From: Algimonas arctica
GTDB lineage: Bacteria > Pseudomonadota > Alphaproteobacteria > Caulobacterales > Maricaulaceae
Reading direction: 5' to 3'
Assembly (NCBI RefSeq): GCF_014652695.1
Contig: NZ_BMZH01000004.1
Coordinates: 100,619-164,618 of the forward strand
DNA: 64,000 bases
Shown here piece after piece: positions 28,698-38,275 of the stretch. The stretch's first letter is position 1; every line of letters starts with the position of its first letter. Below the pieces are notes generated by a model that made no database searches, was not told the DNA's origin, and worked only from the letters and a program-made list of their open reading frames with translations. A program made the translations under genes and the position numbers.

Positions 28698-31511
28698 CTA
28701 GTATAGACCGTCATCCAGATCCTCTTCAGGCTCCGGATCAGGGGTCTTCACGGGGGTGTCTGTCGGCAGATCTAGTGGATTAAGGACGGGGTCATCGGTT
28801 GGGAAAGGAGGTTCTTCACCTAAACCCGGTGGAATCGTATCATCAAGGCGCTTGGGACCAGAGCCGAAAAAGCCCGATCCGAACGTATCACTGCCAGATC
28901 CAATCCTGATTGTTCTGTCCAGCGACCCGACCTTTGGCTCTGTGCCGGGACGGAAGGCTTCGAGAATCACATTCGGCGCGCCGATAAAGCTTGGCTCACC
29001 CGTGTCGCGATTAACCGGAGCCAGCGTCAAGCCATCTGGGATACGAAACGGCACCATAGGTTCATTTTCGAGCACTTCGGTCATGAAATCGAGCACGATC
29101 GGCGCCGCCGAGGATGAACCCGTCTCATAACCCATTTGTTGCGGTGTATCCTTGCCGACATAGACCCCAACAACGAGGTCCGGCGTGAAAGCCATGAACC
29201 AGTTATCCTTTGAATCATTGGTTGTGCCCGTCTTGCCACCGACAGGCCGTCCAAGCGCTCTCAACTTTGCGCCTGTGCCGTTTTCGACCGCGCCAATCAT
29301 CATATAGGTGACTTGATAGGCCGTGATCGGGTCAATGACCTGTTCACGATCATCCGGCAAAACAGGTGGTGCTTGTCCCGTATAATCCTTTTGCTGACAT
29401 TCTGGGCATGTCACATCGCCATTCAAGAAAATCGTCTTCCCCTGCCCGTCTTGCACCCGGTCCAAAATACTCGGCACGATTTGTTTGCCGCCATTGATCA
29501 TCATGGAATAGGCCGTGGCCAAACGCAGTAAGTTGGTTTCGCCCGCGCCCAAGGCCCACGCCAATTCAGGGAGAGGATTATCATAAATACCAAATCGACG
29601 GGACGTACGCATGATGGGGGCCATGCCAATATCGTTCGCCAATCGTACCGTCATCGCATTACGTGATTTCTCAATCCCGAGGCGTAGCGTCGACAAGCCA
29701 TAGTAGCGGCCGGCATCATAGTTTTCAGGTTTATAGAAACGTTCGCATTGATCGCGCAGGGCTGGCTGGGTTGTCTGGCCTTCACTCCGATCTTCGCCCG
29801 TATCGCGAAGCTCAAGCACGCCCAACTCATTGACTTCACAATCCGAATCCGACCGCTCGATAACAAACGGCGCGTCGAGCACTTGCGAAGCGGGTGTAAA
29901 GCCTTCCAGCAGGGCCGATGCATAAACAAACGGTTTGAAGCTTGATCCCGGCTGACGATAGGCTTGGGTCACGCGGTTAAATTGGCTTTGTTCAAAACTA
30001 TAACCACCGATCAGCGCTTTCACACGCCCCGTATGCGGGTCCATTGCAATCAACGCGCCGTTGACGTCCGGCACTTGCCGAAGATTATAGGCTCCAACTT
30101 TAGTTGTATGCGCCTCAACGAGAATAACATCCCCGACGGAAATTACGCTGTTCAACGATTTAGGCGGCGCGCCGCGCACGCCATTATTCAGCGCTTTCCC
30201 AGCCCAAGCGACATCTTCCAAAGCGAGTTGACCCGTTTCCGTCGCAAGTTCAGCCGCAACGTCTGTGTCGGCAGGACCGTCGACCTCTTCCGCGACGTCG
30301 CTGTCTTCGGCGCCTTTAATTAAGCCCAGCTTTGCCGTGGTCGAATCTCGTTCGAGCACGACAGCGACGCGCCAATCACCAATATCTTTAGGAGCCGCAA
30401 AGGCCGCAAGCTGTTCGTTCCAACTGTCCATCGTTTCAAACGTCGCCAGCGGTCCGCGCCAGCCCATACGACGGTCCAGCATTTCAAGTCCGCGGCGAAG
30501 GGCGCGACGCCCTGCGAGTTGCATATCCGTATCAAGCGTCGTGCGGATCGAGAGACCACCCGAATAGAGCTCCTCTGAGCCATACATAGCGAAAATCTGC
30601 TTGCGCGCTTCCTCAACGAAATATTCCGCGGCCAAATATTCAGCGCCGTTCAACCGGTCCGTCCACTCTAGTGGCGCGGCGAAGGCCTCATCAGCCTCGA
30701 CTTGCGTAATGTAGCCGTCCTCGGCCATACGATTTAGTACGTATTGTTGGCGCGAACGGGCTGCGGCATATTCTTTGGGGTTGTCGAGTTCGTAATTGGC
30801 GGGCCCTTTGACCACGAGCGCGAGATAGGCCATCTCGCCAATCGTCAAATCATCCATTTCTTTGCCGAAATGGTTCAACGCCGCCGCGGCCACACCATAA
30901 GCGCCGCGACCAAAATAGTTGTCATTCAAGTAAAGCTCTAGAATATCACCTTTCTCAAAAGCTTTCTCCATCCGGCGCGCGATGAAAATCTCACGCACTT
31001 TGCGTTTCATCGAGTAATCGTCCCCGACGAGGAAGTTCTTCGCGACTTGCTGCGTGATTGTCGAGGTGCCGCCAATGCGTTGTCCGCTGAGTTTTTTGCC
31101 CGGCGCCGTTAAGGCAGCGCGGGTCAGCCCAATCGGGTCCCAGCCATTATGCGTGTAAAAGCGCTTGTCTTCAGACGCGACAAACGCCTGTTGCAGCCGT
31201 GTCGGGACACTTACGATGGGCACAAACACCCGTGCCTCAGTCCGAAACTCGCTGATAAGCTTGCCGTCACCCGCATGAACGCGGCTCATAATGGCGGGCT
31301 TATATTCAGACAGAGCTTGAACGCTCGGCAGGTCTTTGGTTGCGCGAATGGTCCAAATCGTCAGGGCAATCGCAACGATAACGCCAAAGACGAAACCGGT
31401 GAGAACAACCCATTTGGCAATTTTGAAATAAAGCGCCCGACGTGAGCGCTTTATAGGCGCGGGCGAAGACGGCTCAGGCGTCTCGGTAATTTCTGATACG
31501 ATGTCTGACAC
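28698..31511 (-). CDS. mrcA: Penicillin-binding protein 1A
   Basis: 937-residue bifunctional class A PBP. One membrane anchor lies near residues 33-53. Glycosyltransferase motifs are EDKRFYTHNGWDP, GGTSTITQQVAKNFL and RKVREIFIARRMEK. Transpeptidase motifs are SSFK in RQPGSSFKPFVY, SRNAMTVRL (SxN) and KTG in VGGKTGTTNDSKDNW. It polymerises and crosslinks peptidoglycan. The tail is rich in Pro and Asp. Gap of 107 bases to the amidase gene upstream. Confidence 0.97.
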   Translation of the reverse strand: MSDIVSEITETPEPSSPAPIKRSRRALYFKIAKWVVLTGFVFGVIVAIALTIWTIRATKDLPSVQALSEYKPAIMSRVHAGDGKLISEFRTEARVFVPIVSVPTRLQQAFVASEDKRFYTHNGWDPIGLTRAALTAPGKKLSGQRIGGTSTITQQVAKNFLVGDDYSMKRKVREIFIARRMEKAFEKGDILELYLNDNYFGRGAYGVAAAALNHFGKEMDDLTIGEMAYLALVVKGPANYELDNPKEYAAARSRQQYVLNRMAEDGYITQVEADEAFAAPLEWTDRLNGAEYLAAEYFVEEARKQIFAMYGSEELYSGGLSIRTTLDTDMQLAGRRALRRGLEMLDRRMGWRGPLATFETMDSWNEQLAAFAAPKDIGDWRVAVVLERDSTTAKLGLIKGAEDSDVAEEVDGPADTDVAAELATETGQLALEDVAWAGKALNNGVRGAPPKSLNSVISVGDVILVEAHTTKVGAYNLRQVPDVNGALIAMDPHTGRVKALIGGYSFEQSQFNRVTQAYRQPGSSFKPFVYASALLEGFTPASQVLDAPFVIERSDSDCEVNELGVLELRDTGEDRSEGQTTQPALRDQCERFYKPENYDAGRYYGLSTLRLGIEKSRNAMTVRLANDIGMAPIMRTSRRFGIYDNPLPELAWALGAGETNLLRLATAYSMMINGGKQIVPSILDRVQDGQGKTIFLNGDVTCPECQQKDYTGQAPPVLPDDREQVIDPITAYQVTYMMIGAVENGTGAKLRALGRPVGGKTGTTNDSKDNWFMAFTPDLVVGVYVGKDTPQQMGYETGSSSAAPIVLDFMTEVLENEPMVPFRIPDGLTLAPVNRDTGEPSFIGAPNVILEAFRPGTEPKVGSLDRTIRIGSGSDTFGSGFFGSGPKRLDDTIPPGLGEEPPFPTDDPVLNPLDLPTDTPVKTPDPEPEEDLDDGLY

Positions 31512-31618
31512 GCCGATACATCTATAGGGAATTGTGGCAAGGTCGAGGTCTAGCTGTGCTAATTTTGCATCAAATTCGGGCGATTTAGCGCCAGATATGC
31601 TTTTCGGGTCAAGGGGTC

Positions 31619-32422
31619 TCAGCCAGGTCTGCCGGGCCCTACAAAATACTCATCAACAGAACGGCGAACGGCCTTCATCAACTTCGTGCGATGTGCTTTA
31701 GTTTTAAGCAGTTTTTCGTCCTCAGAATTCGACAGAAACCCAAGTTCTAACAAGACGGCGGGTACGTCTGGCGCCAATAAAACGTAATACCCTGCCCGAC
31801 GATGAGAATTCCCGACGAGTCTTGTTTTTCCTTCAAGGTTTTCCAGTAAAATATCAGCGAAGGCTTCAGACTGACTCTCCGTGCTGCGCTGCGCCAGGTC
31901 AACGAGGATATCACCAACAGAATCGCTTTGTTCCGCCAAATCAACATCCATGATCCAGTTTTGGCCATTCACGATCCGTTTACTGCGATTTCGTGCGCGG
32001 TCGGCCAGCGTGTAAACGGACGCTCCTCGGGTTGATGAACCGTTGGTGGAATCAGCGTGAATGGAAATGAACAAATCCGCGTGTTTCTCGCGCGCGATGC
32101 GAACGCGGTCGTCATGTTCGACAAAGCTGTCTCCGCTACGAGTCAGAAGCACCTCATACCGGCCCGTTCTTTCCAACAGCGCTTTCAACTCTTTTGCAGC
32201 GCTGGTCGTGACCGTTTTCTCGAGCAATCCTTTTTGGCCGACGGCGCCCGGATCCTTTCCACCATGCCCCGGATCAATCACGATCAGAGGCTTGCCGGCA
32301 CTCGGAGCAGGCTTTATACGCGGGTAAGGGACAGCATCTTTAAAGTAGCGTGGACCTGATGCTATCGCCGGCAGAGCAATAAGGGCGAGTATTATCGCGA
32401 TTATGAGAGCCCGGGTCGACAT
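31619..32422 (-). CDS. N-acetylmuramoyl-L-alanine amidase (Amidase_3)
   Basis: 267 residues with a Sec signal (ALIIAIILALIALPAIASG). Zn ligands and catalytic residues appear in IVIDPGHGGKDPGAVG, FISIHADSTNGSS and AVLLELGFLSNSEDE. It cleaves the peptide stem from MurNAc, typically in septum splitting. There is no AMIN domain, so it is a short AmiC-like form. First gene of the amidase-PBP1A-prfB group and divergent from rne. Confidence 0.94.
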   Translation of the reverse strand: MSTRALIIAIILALIALPAIASGPRYFKDAVPYPRIKPAPSAGKPLIVIDPGHGGKDPGAVGQKGLLEKTVTTSAAKELKALLERTGRYEVLLTRSGDSFVEHDDRVRIAREKHADLFISIHADSTNGSSTRGASVYTLADRARNRSKRIVNGQNWIMDVDLAEQSDSVGDILVDLAQRSTESQSEAFADILLENLEGKTRLVGNSHRRAGYYVLLAPDVPAVLLELGFLSNSEDEKLLKTKAHRTKLMKAVRRSVDEYFVGPGRPG

Positions 32423-32815
32423 GCGAGGGACCTTTTCGCAACAGGGTGAATAAACCCTTATAAAGCAGTGTGATCAATCATTACATTTTCATCACCGCCT
32501 TAACCTGACAAATGCTTTGCACACACTCACGAATTAAGGCAGGACGCATTCAATCCAGTCGCGGCAGTGTGTCATATGAGACGCCCTGCATGGCGACGGA
32601 TCTGATGGGACAGCACAAATAATTGCGCTGCATCCCCTATCTGAGAGAATTCATGCGTCGTGCGAGACTAACAAACCTGTTTGAACGATCAACGGTCGTT
32701 TTGCCTGCACGCGCCCCCCTCACATCCCTTACAACTGGCCCCCTTTTGCGAGAACGCCCCACGCTCTGCCGTGGTGAGGCGCCGCAAATTTATCTCCGGG
32801 CCGCAGGAGAACTCC
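32423..32815 (+). promoter_or_regulatory. Intergenic region and likely rne 5' leader
   Basis: 393 bases between the divergent amidase and RNase E genes with no convincing gene. A frame in phase with rne extends back to 32681 but lacks a ribosome site. AGGAG at 32804-32808 serves the rne ATG. Long rne leaders are autoregulatory in other proteobacteria. I cannot point to a certain -10/-35. Confidence 0.4.
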
Positions 32816-35800
32816 ATGACAAAACGTATGCTAATCGATGCCGCTCACCCGGAAGAAACCCGGGTCGTCATCGTCGACGGAACCCGAGTCGAAGAACTTG
32901 ATTTCGAAAGCCGCAACAAGCGACAGCTTCGCGGCAATGTCTATCTCGCCAAAGTCACACGCGTAGAGCCGTCGCTGCAAGCGGCCTTTATCGACTATGG
33001 TGGCAATCGCCACGGCTTCCTCGCCTTTTCTGAAATCCACCCTGACTATTACCAGATCCCCTACGAGGATAAACTCGCGCTGCAAAAGCAGGACGAGGAA
33101 GAACTCGCGGAAGCGTCCGATAGTGATGAAGATGTCGAAGAAGACGTAAATCTTGACCCAGATGTCAATGATACCTCTGACGAAAACGACGCTGAAGTGG
33201 CCGACGAACAAGTCAAAGTCGCGAGTCACCGCCGCAAACAAATGCGCCGCCGTCGCTATAAAATCCAAGAAGTCATCAAGCGTGGCCAGATCCTTCTGGT
33301 GCAAGCGGTCAAAGAAGAGCGCGGCAATAAAGGCGCGGCCATGACGACATATATGTCGCTCGCCGGACGCTATTGCGTGCTTATGCCCAACACACCCCGC
33401 GGTGGCGGCATTTCCCGCAAAATCGCCAATGGGTCTGATCGCAAACGGTTGAAAGCCATTATGGACGAGCTGTCCGTCCCACAAGGGATGGGCGTTATTG
33501 TCCGTACGGCGGGCGCAAAGCGCACCAAAGCTGAGATTACACGCGACTATAGCTATCTATCGCGTTTGTGGGACGAAATTCGGGATACAACGTTGAATTC
33601 CGTCGCGCCTGCATTGATCCATGAAGAGGGCAACCTCGTGAAGCGGTCCATCCGCGATCTCTACAATAAAGATATCGAGGAAGTTCTGGTCCAAGGCGAA
33701 GACGCTTACAAGAATGCCAAAGCCTTTATCAAAATGCTGATGCCGAGCCACGCAAAGTTCGTGAAACGGTATGATGATCCAATTCCGCTCTACCTGCGCT
33801 ATGATGTCGAACGCCAGATCGAGAACAGCCTTGACGCGACTGTGCAGCTGAAATCCGGCGGTTACCTTGTAATCCATCCGACAGAAGCGCTTGTCTCCGT
33901 CGATGTGAACTCAGGCAAATCGACGAAAGAACGCAATGTCGAACGCACGGCACTCAAGACCAATATTGAAGCTGCGGAAGAGCTGGCGCGTCAGATGCGC
34001 CTCCGGGATCTCGCCGGGCTAATCGTGGTTGACTTCATCGACATGGATGAGAGCCGCAACAACCGCACGGTTGAAAACAAGATGAAAAATATGCTGACGC
34101 AAGATCGCGCCCGCATCCAGACATCGCGCATCAGCCAGTTCGGTCTGATGGAAATCAGCCGACAGCGTCGCCGCCGTTCCCTCTTGGAAGGCAGCACGGC
34201 AGCGTGTCAGCACTGTGGCGGCGTAGGCCGCAAACGGACTGTGGAATCAGCGGCCCTCGCCGCAATCCGCGCGGTTGAAGAATTCGCTATTCGCGGCAAA
34301 GCCAAGAAAATCCGGTTGAAATGTCCCCCCGACGTTGCGCTTTACCTCCTCAATGAGAAACGTGATCTGCTGACCAAGGTCGACGAAAATGCTGACGTCT
34401 TCACCGTTGTTGAACATGATGACAATTTGATCCGTCCATCCTTCACGATTGAAATCATCGAAAAGCGTGAAGACAGCCGCAAAGATCCGCTCGTTCAGAT
34501 CGAAAAAGACATTCGCGAAGAGACGACTCGTTCTGAGCAGCAACGTCAACGCGCGGCCTCTAAGCCCGATGTCAGTGATGAGGACGAAGACGACGAAACC
34601 ACGGCTGAGGATCAAACGTCAGAGGTCCGTGAGGACGATGATGAGAACAAACCTCGCCGTCGTCGGGGTCGTCGCGGCGGTCGCAATCGTAAACGTCGTC
34701 CAACAGATTCTGACGGTTCTGAGACAGATAACGCTGATGACACGGCGGATACGGCTGACAACGCCGAGCCAACTGACACTGCAGTGGCTGATGAAGACGC
34801 GAAACCGCGTCGCCGTCGTCGTCGCCGTGCCCCGTCTAAAACATCCGAAACGGAAACGACTTCAGACGAAGCCGAGACCGCTAAGACTGAAACGCCGGAT
34901 GCCCCTTCAGACGATACACCAGCTCCGCGTAAACGCCGTAGCCGTTCACGCCGCAAAGCGCCGTCCCGGGATGGCTCTAAGGACACGTCCGAAACATCTG
35001 ACGTTCAGCCTGATACGGCTGTGACGACAGCTGAAGCCCCACAAGAGGACGCGCCCAAGTCGGGTCGTCGTCGTCGGGCGCCGTCCCGCAATGTGGAAAA
35101 ACCAACTGACGCCCCTAAAGCAGCGGGTCGTCGTAAGGCGCCTGCTAAGGCGGCAACGTCCAAAGAGGATGCGCCGACGTCAGAGGAAACGGCCAAACCC
35201 ACACGTCGTCGGGCACCTACCAAAGCCGTAGAGACCGACACGACTGAGGCGGAGGCTAAACCTGCACGTCGTCGCAAAGCGCCCGCTAAAACGACGGCAA
35301 AAGCTCCTGTGAAAAAAGCGCCTGCGCGTGACAAAGTGGCGACGGACACGGCAAAAGCGGATGACGCCAAACCAACGCGTCGCCGCAAGGCCCCCGTGAA
35401 AGCTGCCGCGACATCGAAAGATGAAGGGACGACAGCGTCGAAACCTGCGGCCCGTCGTAAAGCCCCTGCGAAAACGCCAACCAAAGCCCCGACTAAGGCT
35501 CCAGCGAAAGCAAAGGCGCCGACAAAGGCGAAGGCTCCGGCTAAATCGGCCGACGTTGCGGACGCGGCACCTAAGCCGGCTCGTAAACGGGCTGCGCCGA
35601 AGAAAACGGCAGACGCGGCAAAGGCGGGCACAGCGCCGAAACGTAAAGCGCCCGCGAAAAAGGCACCGGCTAAAACCGCGCCTATAAAAGCGACGCAAGA
35701 CGAAGCCCCGAAGGCAGAGGCCAAACCTGCGGCTCGGCGTAAAGCCCCCGCTCGCAAACCTGCGCCAACGCCGACGCCACAAGCTGAGCCAAAGCAGGTT

Positions 35801-35923
35801 CCGGCGCCCAAGCCAGCGCCTGTTGCGGAAAATCCCGTGCAGGAGTCTGCCGACGACCGTCGCCGTAAAGCACCACCTCGGCGTAAACGCGGCCTACTCG
35901 ACCGCCTGATGGGCAAGGAATAG
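32816..35923 (+). CDS. rne: Ribonuclease E with a long basic low-complexity tail
   Basis: 1035 residues. The catalytic half begins MTKRMLIDAAHPEETRVV and has an S1 domain interrupted by an acidic insert (about residues 90-130), as in other alphaproteobacteria. The catalytic region shows LIVVDFIDMDESRN and the Zn-link CQHCGG. From about residue 580 the tail is low complexity: first acidic with R-rich blocks (RRRGRRGGRNRKRR), then dozens of RRKAPAK-like motifs. It is the degradosome endonuclease that processes mRNA and rRNA; the tail should bind RNA and partners. Confidence 0.96.
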   Translation: MTKRMLIDAAHPEETRVVIVDGTRVEELDFESRNKRQLRGNVYLAKVTRVEPSLQAAFIDYGGNRHGFLAFSEIHPDYYQIPYEDKLALQKQDEEELAEASDSDEDVEEDVNLDPDVNDTSDENDAEVADEQVKVASHRRKQMRRRRYKIQEVIKRGQILLVQAVKEERGNKGAAMTTYMSLAGRYCVLMPNTPRGGGISRKIANGSDRKRLKAIMDELSVPQGMGVIVRTAGAKRTKAEITRDYSYLSRLWDEIRDTTLNSVAPALIHEEGNLVKRSIRDLYNKDIEEVLVQGEDAYKNAKAFIKMLMPSHAKFVKRYDDPIPLYLRYDVERQIENSLDATVQLKSGGYLVIHPTEALVSVDVNSGKSTKERNVERTALKTNIEAAEELARQMRLRDLAGLIVVDFIDMDESRNNRTVENKMKNMLTQDRARIQTSRISQFGLMEISRQRRRRSLLEGSTAACQHCGGVGRKRTVESAALAAIRAVEEFAIRGKAKKIRLKCPPDVALYLLNEKRDLLTKVDENADVFTVVEHDDNLIRPSFTIEIIEKREDSRKDPLVQIEKDIREETTRSEQQRQRAASKPDVSDEDEDDETTAEDQTSEVREDDDENKPRRRRGRRGGRNRKRRPTDSDGSETDNADDTADTADNAEPTDTAVADEDAKPRRRRRRRAPSKTSETETTSDEAETAKTETPDAPSDDTPAPRKRRSRSRRKAPSRDGSKDTSETSDVQPDTAVTTAEAPQEDAPKSGRRRRAPSRNVEKPTDAPKAAGRRKAPAKAATSKEDAPTSEETAKPTRRRAPTKAVETDTTEAEAKPARRRKAPAKTTAKAPVKKAPARDKVATDTAKADDAKPTRRRKAPVKAAATSKDEGTTASKPAARRKAPAKTPTKAPTKAPAKAKAPTKAKAPAKSADVADAAPKPARKRAAPKKTADAAKAGTAPKRKAPAKKAPAKTAPIKATQDEAPKAEAKPAARRKAPARKPAPTPTPQAEPKQVPAPKPAPVAENPVQESADDRRRKAPPRRKRGLLDRLMGKE

Positions 35924-35947
35924 TTTCCTGAACAGAAGATAAATCGA

Positions 35948-35975
35948 CGGGGGTCACACTGAATTGTGACCCCCG
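35948..35975 (+). terminator. Strong hairpin after rne
   Basis: CGGGGGTCACA, six-base loop CTGAAT, TGTGACCCCCG: an 11-bp perfect stem 25 bases after the rne stop. No T run follows. Confidence 0.65.
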
Positions 35976-36001
35976 CGTAACTTGACCCGCCTCGCAGCGC
36001 A

Positions 36002-37468
36002 GTGAACAAGGCCTTTATGGTTGCGGCTCAAACATTTATAACGGCTTTGCTCCGCTTGATGAGCGGATTGGCGATTGCCACGTTGCTCGTCGTCCAGAGC
36101 CAAGCGCAAAGTCTGTTGCGCGATACTGAAATTGAAGAGACCTTGCGCGAGTTCTCGACCCCCCTCCTGCGCGCGGGCGGTCTCAATCCTAGCTCTGTCG
36201 ATATTTACATCGTCAACGACCCGGAATTGAACGCGTTTGTGACGCGCGGACAGAATATTTTCCTCCATAGCGGCCTGATTATGCGGGCGGAAACGCCCAA
36301 CGAGCTTAAGGGCGTCATCGCGCACGAAGCAGGGCATATTGTCGGCGGGCATATTGTTCGCTCTGACTATGGCAACAGGTCGGCTTACGGGGCGATGTTA
36401 CTGGCTGCTGGGGTTGGGCTTGCCGCTATCCTCGCTGGCGAAGGCGGCGCTGGCGCAGCGATCCTCGGCGGGGCGACGCAATTCGGCCAAGTTGAAGCCT
36501 TGGCTTATTCCCGCGTCAACGAATCATCTGCGGATCAATACGCGGCACAGTTTCTTGAAACGACCGGACAATCCGGTCAGGGTCTGATCGATTTTTTTGA
36601 GAATTTCCGGGCTCAGGAAGTGCTGTCACAAAGTCGCCGCTATGAATATTTCCGCTCCCACCCTCTCTCGGCCAACCGTATCGATCAACTGCGTGAACGG
36701 GTTGCTGAGAGCCCCTTTACGGATACGCCGGACTCGCCCGAAGATCTGCATCGTCATGAGATGATGAAAGCAAAATTGAGCGGCTTTCTGGATGCGCCAC
36801 AACTTGTCTTCAATCGATTTCCTTTGACTGAAATGTCTAAGCCCGCGCGCTATGCGCGTACGGTGGCGCATTTCCGGTCAGGCGACATTCGCAGCGCCGT
36901 TCGCGTGCTCGATACTTTGATTGAGGATGAGCCAGAGAACCCCTACTTTCACGAGCTTAAGGCCCAAGTTCTCTATGAATCCGGCAAGCGTGAAGAAGCC
37001 TTACCCTCAGCTGAACGTGCCCTTGAACTCAAACCGGACGCAATGTTGCTTAAAGTCGCTTTGGCGCAATCCCTGATCGAGACGCGCGACGAAGCCAAAG
37101 TCAACCGCGCGATCGACTTGTTGAAATCCGCCCTGCGCCAAGAAGACCGCTATTCCTATGGCTGGTATCTCCTCTCCCTTGCCTACGCTGAACAAAACGA
37201 GGATGCGCTGGCGAAATATGCGTCGGCCGAGCGGTATTATGCCATTGGGGATTTGAACTCAGCCCGGTCATTTGCAGGGCGCGCACAGAAAGACCTTCCT
37301 CGCGAGACGCCGCAATGGCGTCGGGCGTCAGACATCATCGTGGTGGCAGACACACAACTTGAAAAAAGCCGCCGCAATCAGCGCCGCGGAAAGCCGTTCA
37401 CGATAACTTCATCGACAGACACCCAAAAGGAATCGCGCTGGCGCAGCGGATCGACTATCCAACCTTAA
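36002..37468 (+). CDS. BepA-like M48 metalloprotease with TPR repeats
   Basis: 488 residues. An N-terminal signal/anchor (about residues 18-36) is followed by the M48 Zn motif HEAGH in GVIAHEAGHIVGGHIV and a third-ligand Glu in RVNESSADQYAAQFL. The C-terminal half holds TPR-type helices (EALPSAERALELKP and similar). BepA/YfgC relatives act in outer-membrane protein quality control. GTG at 36002 is used; ATG at 36017 is possible. Confidence 0.9.
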   Translation: MNKAFMVAAQTFITALLRLMSGLAIATLLVVQSQAQSLLRDTEIEETLREFSTPLLRAGGLNPSSVDIYIVNDPELNAFVTRGQNIFLHSGLIMRAETPNELKGVIAHEAGHIVGGHIVRSDYGNRSAYGAMLLAAGVGLAAILAGEGGAGAAILGGATQFGQVEALAYSRVNESSADQYAAQFLETTGQSGQGLIDFFENFRAQEVLSQSRRYEYFRSHPLSANRIDQLRERVAESPFTDTPDSPEDLHRHEMMKAKLSGFLDAPQLVFNRFPLTEMSKPARYARTVAHFRSGDIRSAVRVLDTLIEDEPENPYFHELKAQVLYESGKREEALPSAERALELKPDAMLLKVALAQSLIETRDEAKVNRAIDLLKSALRQEDRYSYGWYLLSLAYAEQNEDALAKYASAERYYAIGDLNSARSFAGRAQKDLPRETPQWRRASDIIVVADTQLEKSRRNQRRGKPFTITSSTDTQKESRWRSGSTIQP

Positions 37469-37521
37469 GTCAATTACGCAGCCCCTAGGGTTGCCGCGTC
37501 AAAATTATTTTGGATTTCCCC

Positions 37522-38262
37522 ATGAAACTTTTCTTTAGAACCGCAGCTGCGGTTTCCATTCTCGGTCTTGCGGCCTGTGCTCAAGCGGGCCCCGGCGACA
37601 TGTCAAAGGCTGACGTGGAAGCTATCGTTCGCGCCTATTTGCTCGAAAATCCTGAAATTATCCGCGAAGCACTCATCGAACTCGACAAGAAAAGCGAGCA
37701 AGAAGAAGTACAAGAAACTGTCGATGCGATTGCCGATCTTTCGGATCAGATTTTCCGTGACCCCCGTGATTATTCCATCGGCCCGAAAGACGCTAAAATT
37801 CAACTCGTCGAGTTTTTTGACTATAATTGTGGCTTCTGCAAACGGTCGACCGAGTGGATGGAAGAAACGATTGCGAAATATCCCGATGATGTCCGCGTCG
37901 TCTTCAAAGAGCTTCCTGTTTTGACGGGCATTGATGGAACGTCACACATGGCTGCGCGCGCCGCCCTCGCCTCTGCGCGGCAAGGCAAATATAAGAAGAT
38001 GCATTTCGCTCTGATGGGTGAGCGCTCCATCAATGAGGCGCGCGTGTTGGAGATCGGGAAGAATTTAGGCCTGAATGTCGACCAGCTCGAACGTGATATG
38101 AAAGACCCCGCGATTGCGCGCCAAATTCAAGATAACCTGACCATCGGCAACCGCATTCCAGCGCTCACCGGAACACCGTTTTTCATCTTAAACGATGAAT
38201 TTGTCTCTGGTGCAAACTTGCCGAAACTCGATTCACTTATCGCCGCCGGGATAAAGAGTTAA
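37522..38262 (+). CDS. DsbA-family thiol oxidoreductase lipoprotein
   Basis: 246 residues. Signal peptide with lipobox LAAC; an N-terminal helical segment (VEAIVRAYLLENPEIIREAL) typical of the ScsC/Com1-like group precedes the DsbA fold. Active site CGFC in FFDYNCGFCKRSTEW and cis-Pro loop ALTGTPFFIL. It oxidises or isomerises disulfides in the envelope. No strong ribosome site before the ATG. Converges with the lactonase gene. Confidence 0.92.
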   Translation: MKLFFRTAAAVSILGLAACAQAGPGDMSKADVEAIVRAYLLENPEIIREALIELDKKSEQEEVQETVDAIADLSDQIFRDPRDYSIGPKDAKIQLVEFFDYNCGFCKRSTEWMEETIAKYPDDVRVVFKELPVLTGIDGTSHMAARAALASARQGKYKKMHFALMGERSINEARVLEIGKNLGLNVDQLERDMKDPAIARQIQDNLTIGNRIPALTGTPFFILNDEFVSGANLPKLDSLIAAGIKS

Positions 38263-38275
38263 TCGCGCACCTGAC

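Noticed and set aside
35005..36009. 334-codon Ala/Gly-rich minus-strand frame opposite the rne tail
   Set aside because: Shadow of low-complexity coding DNA; rne is well supported on the plus strand.
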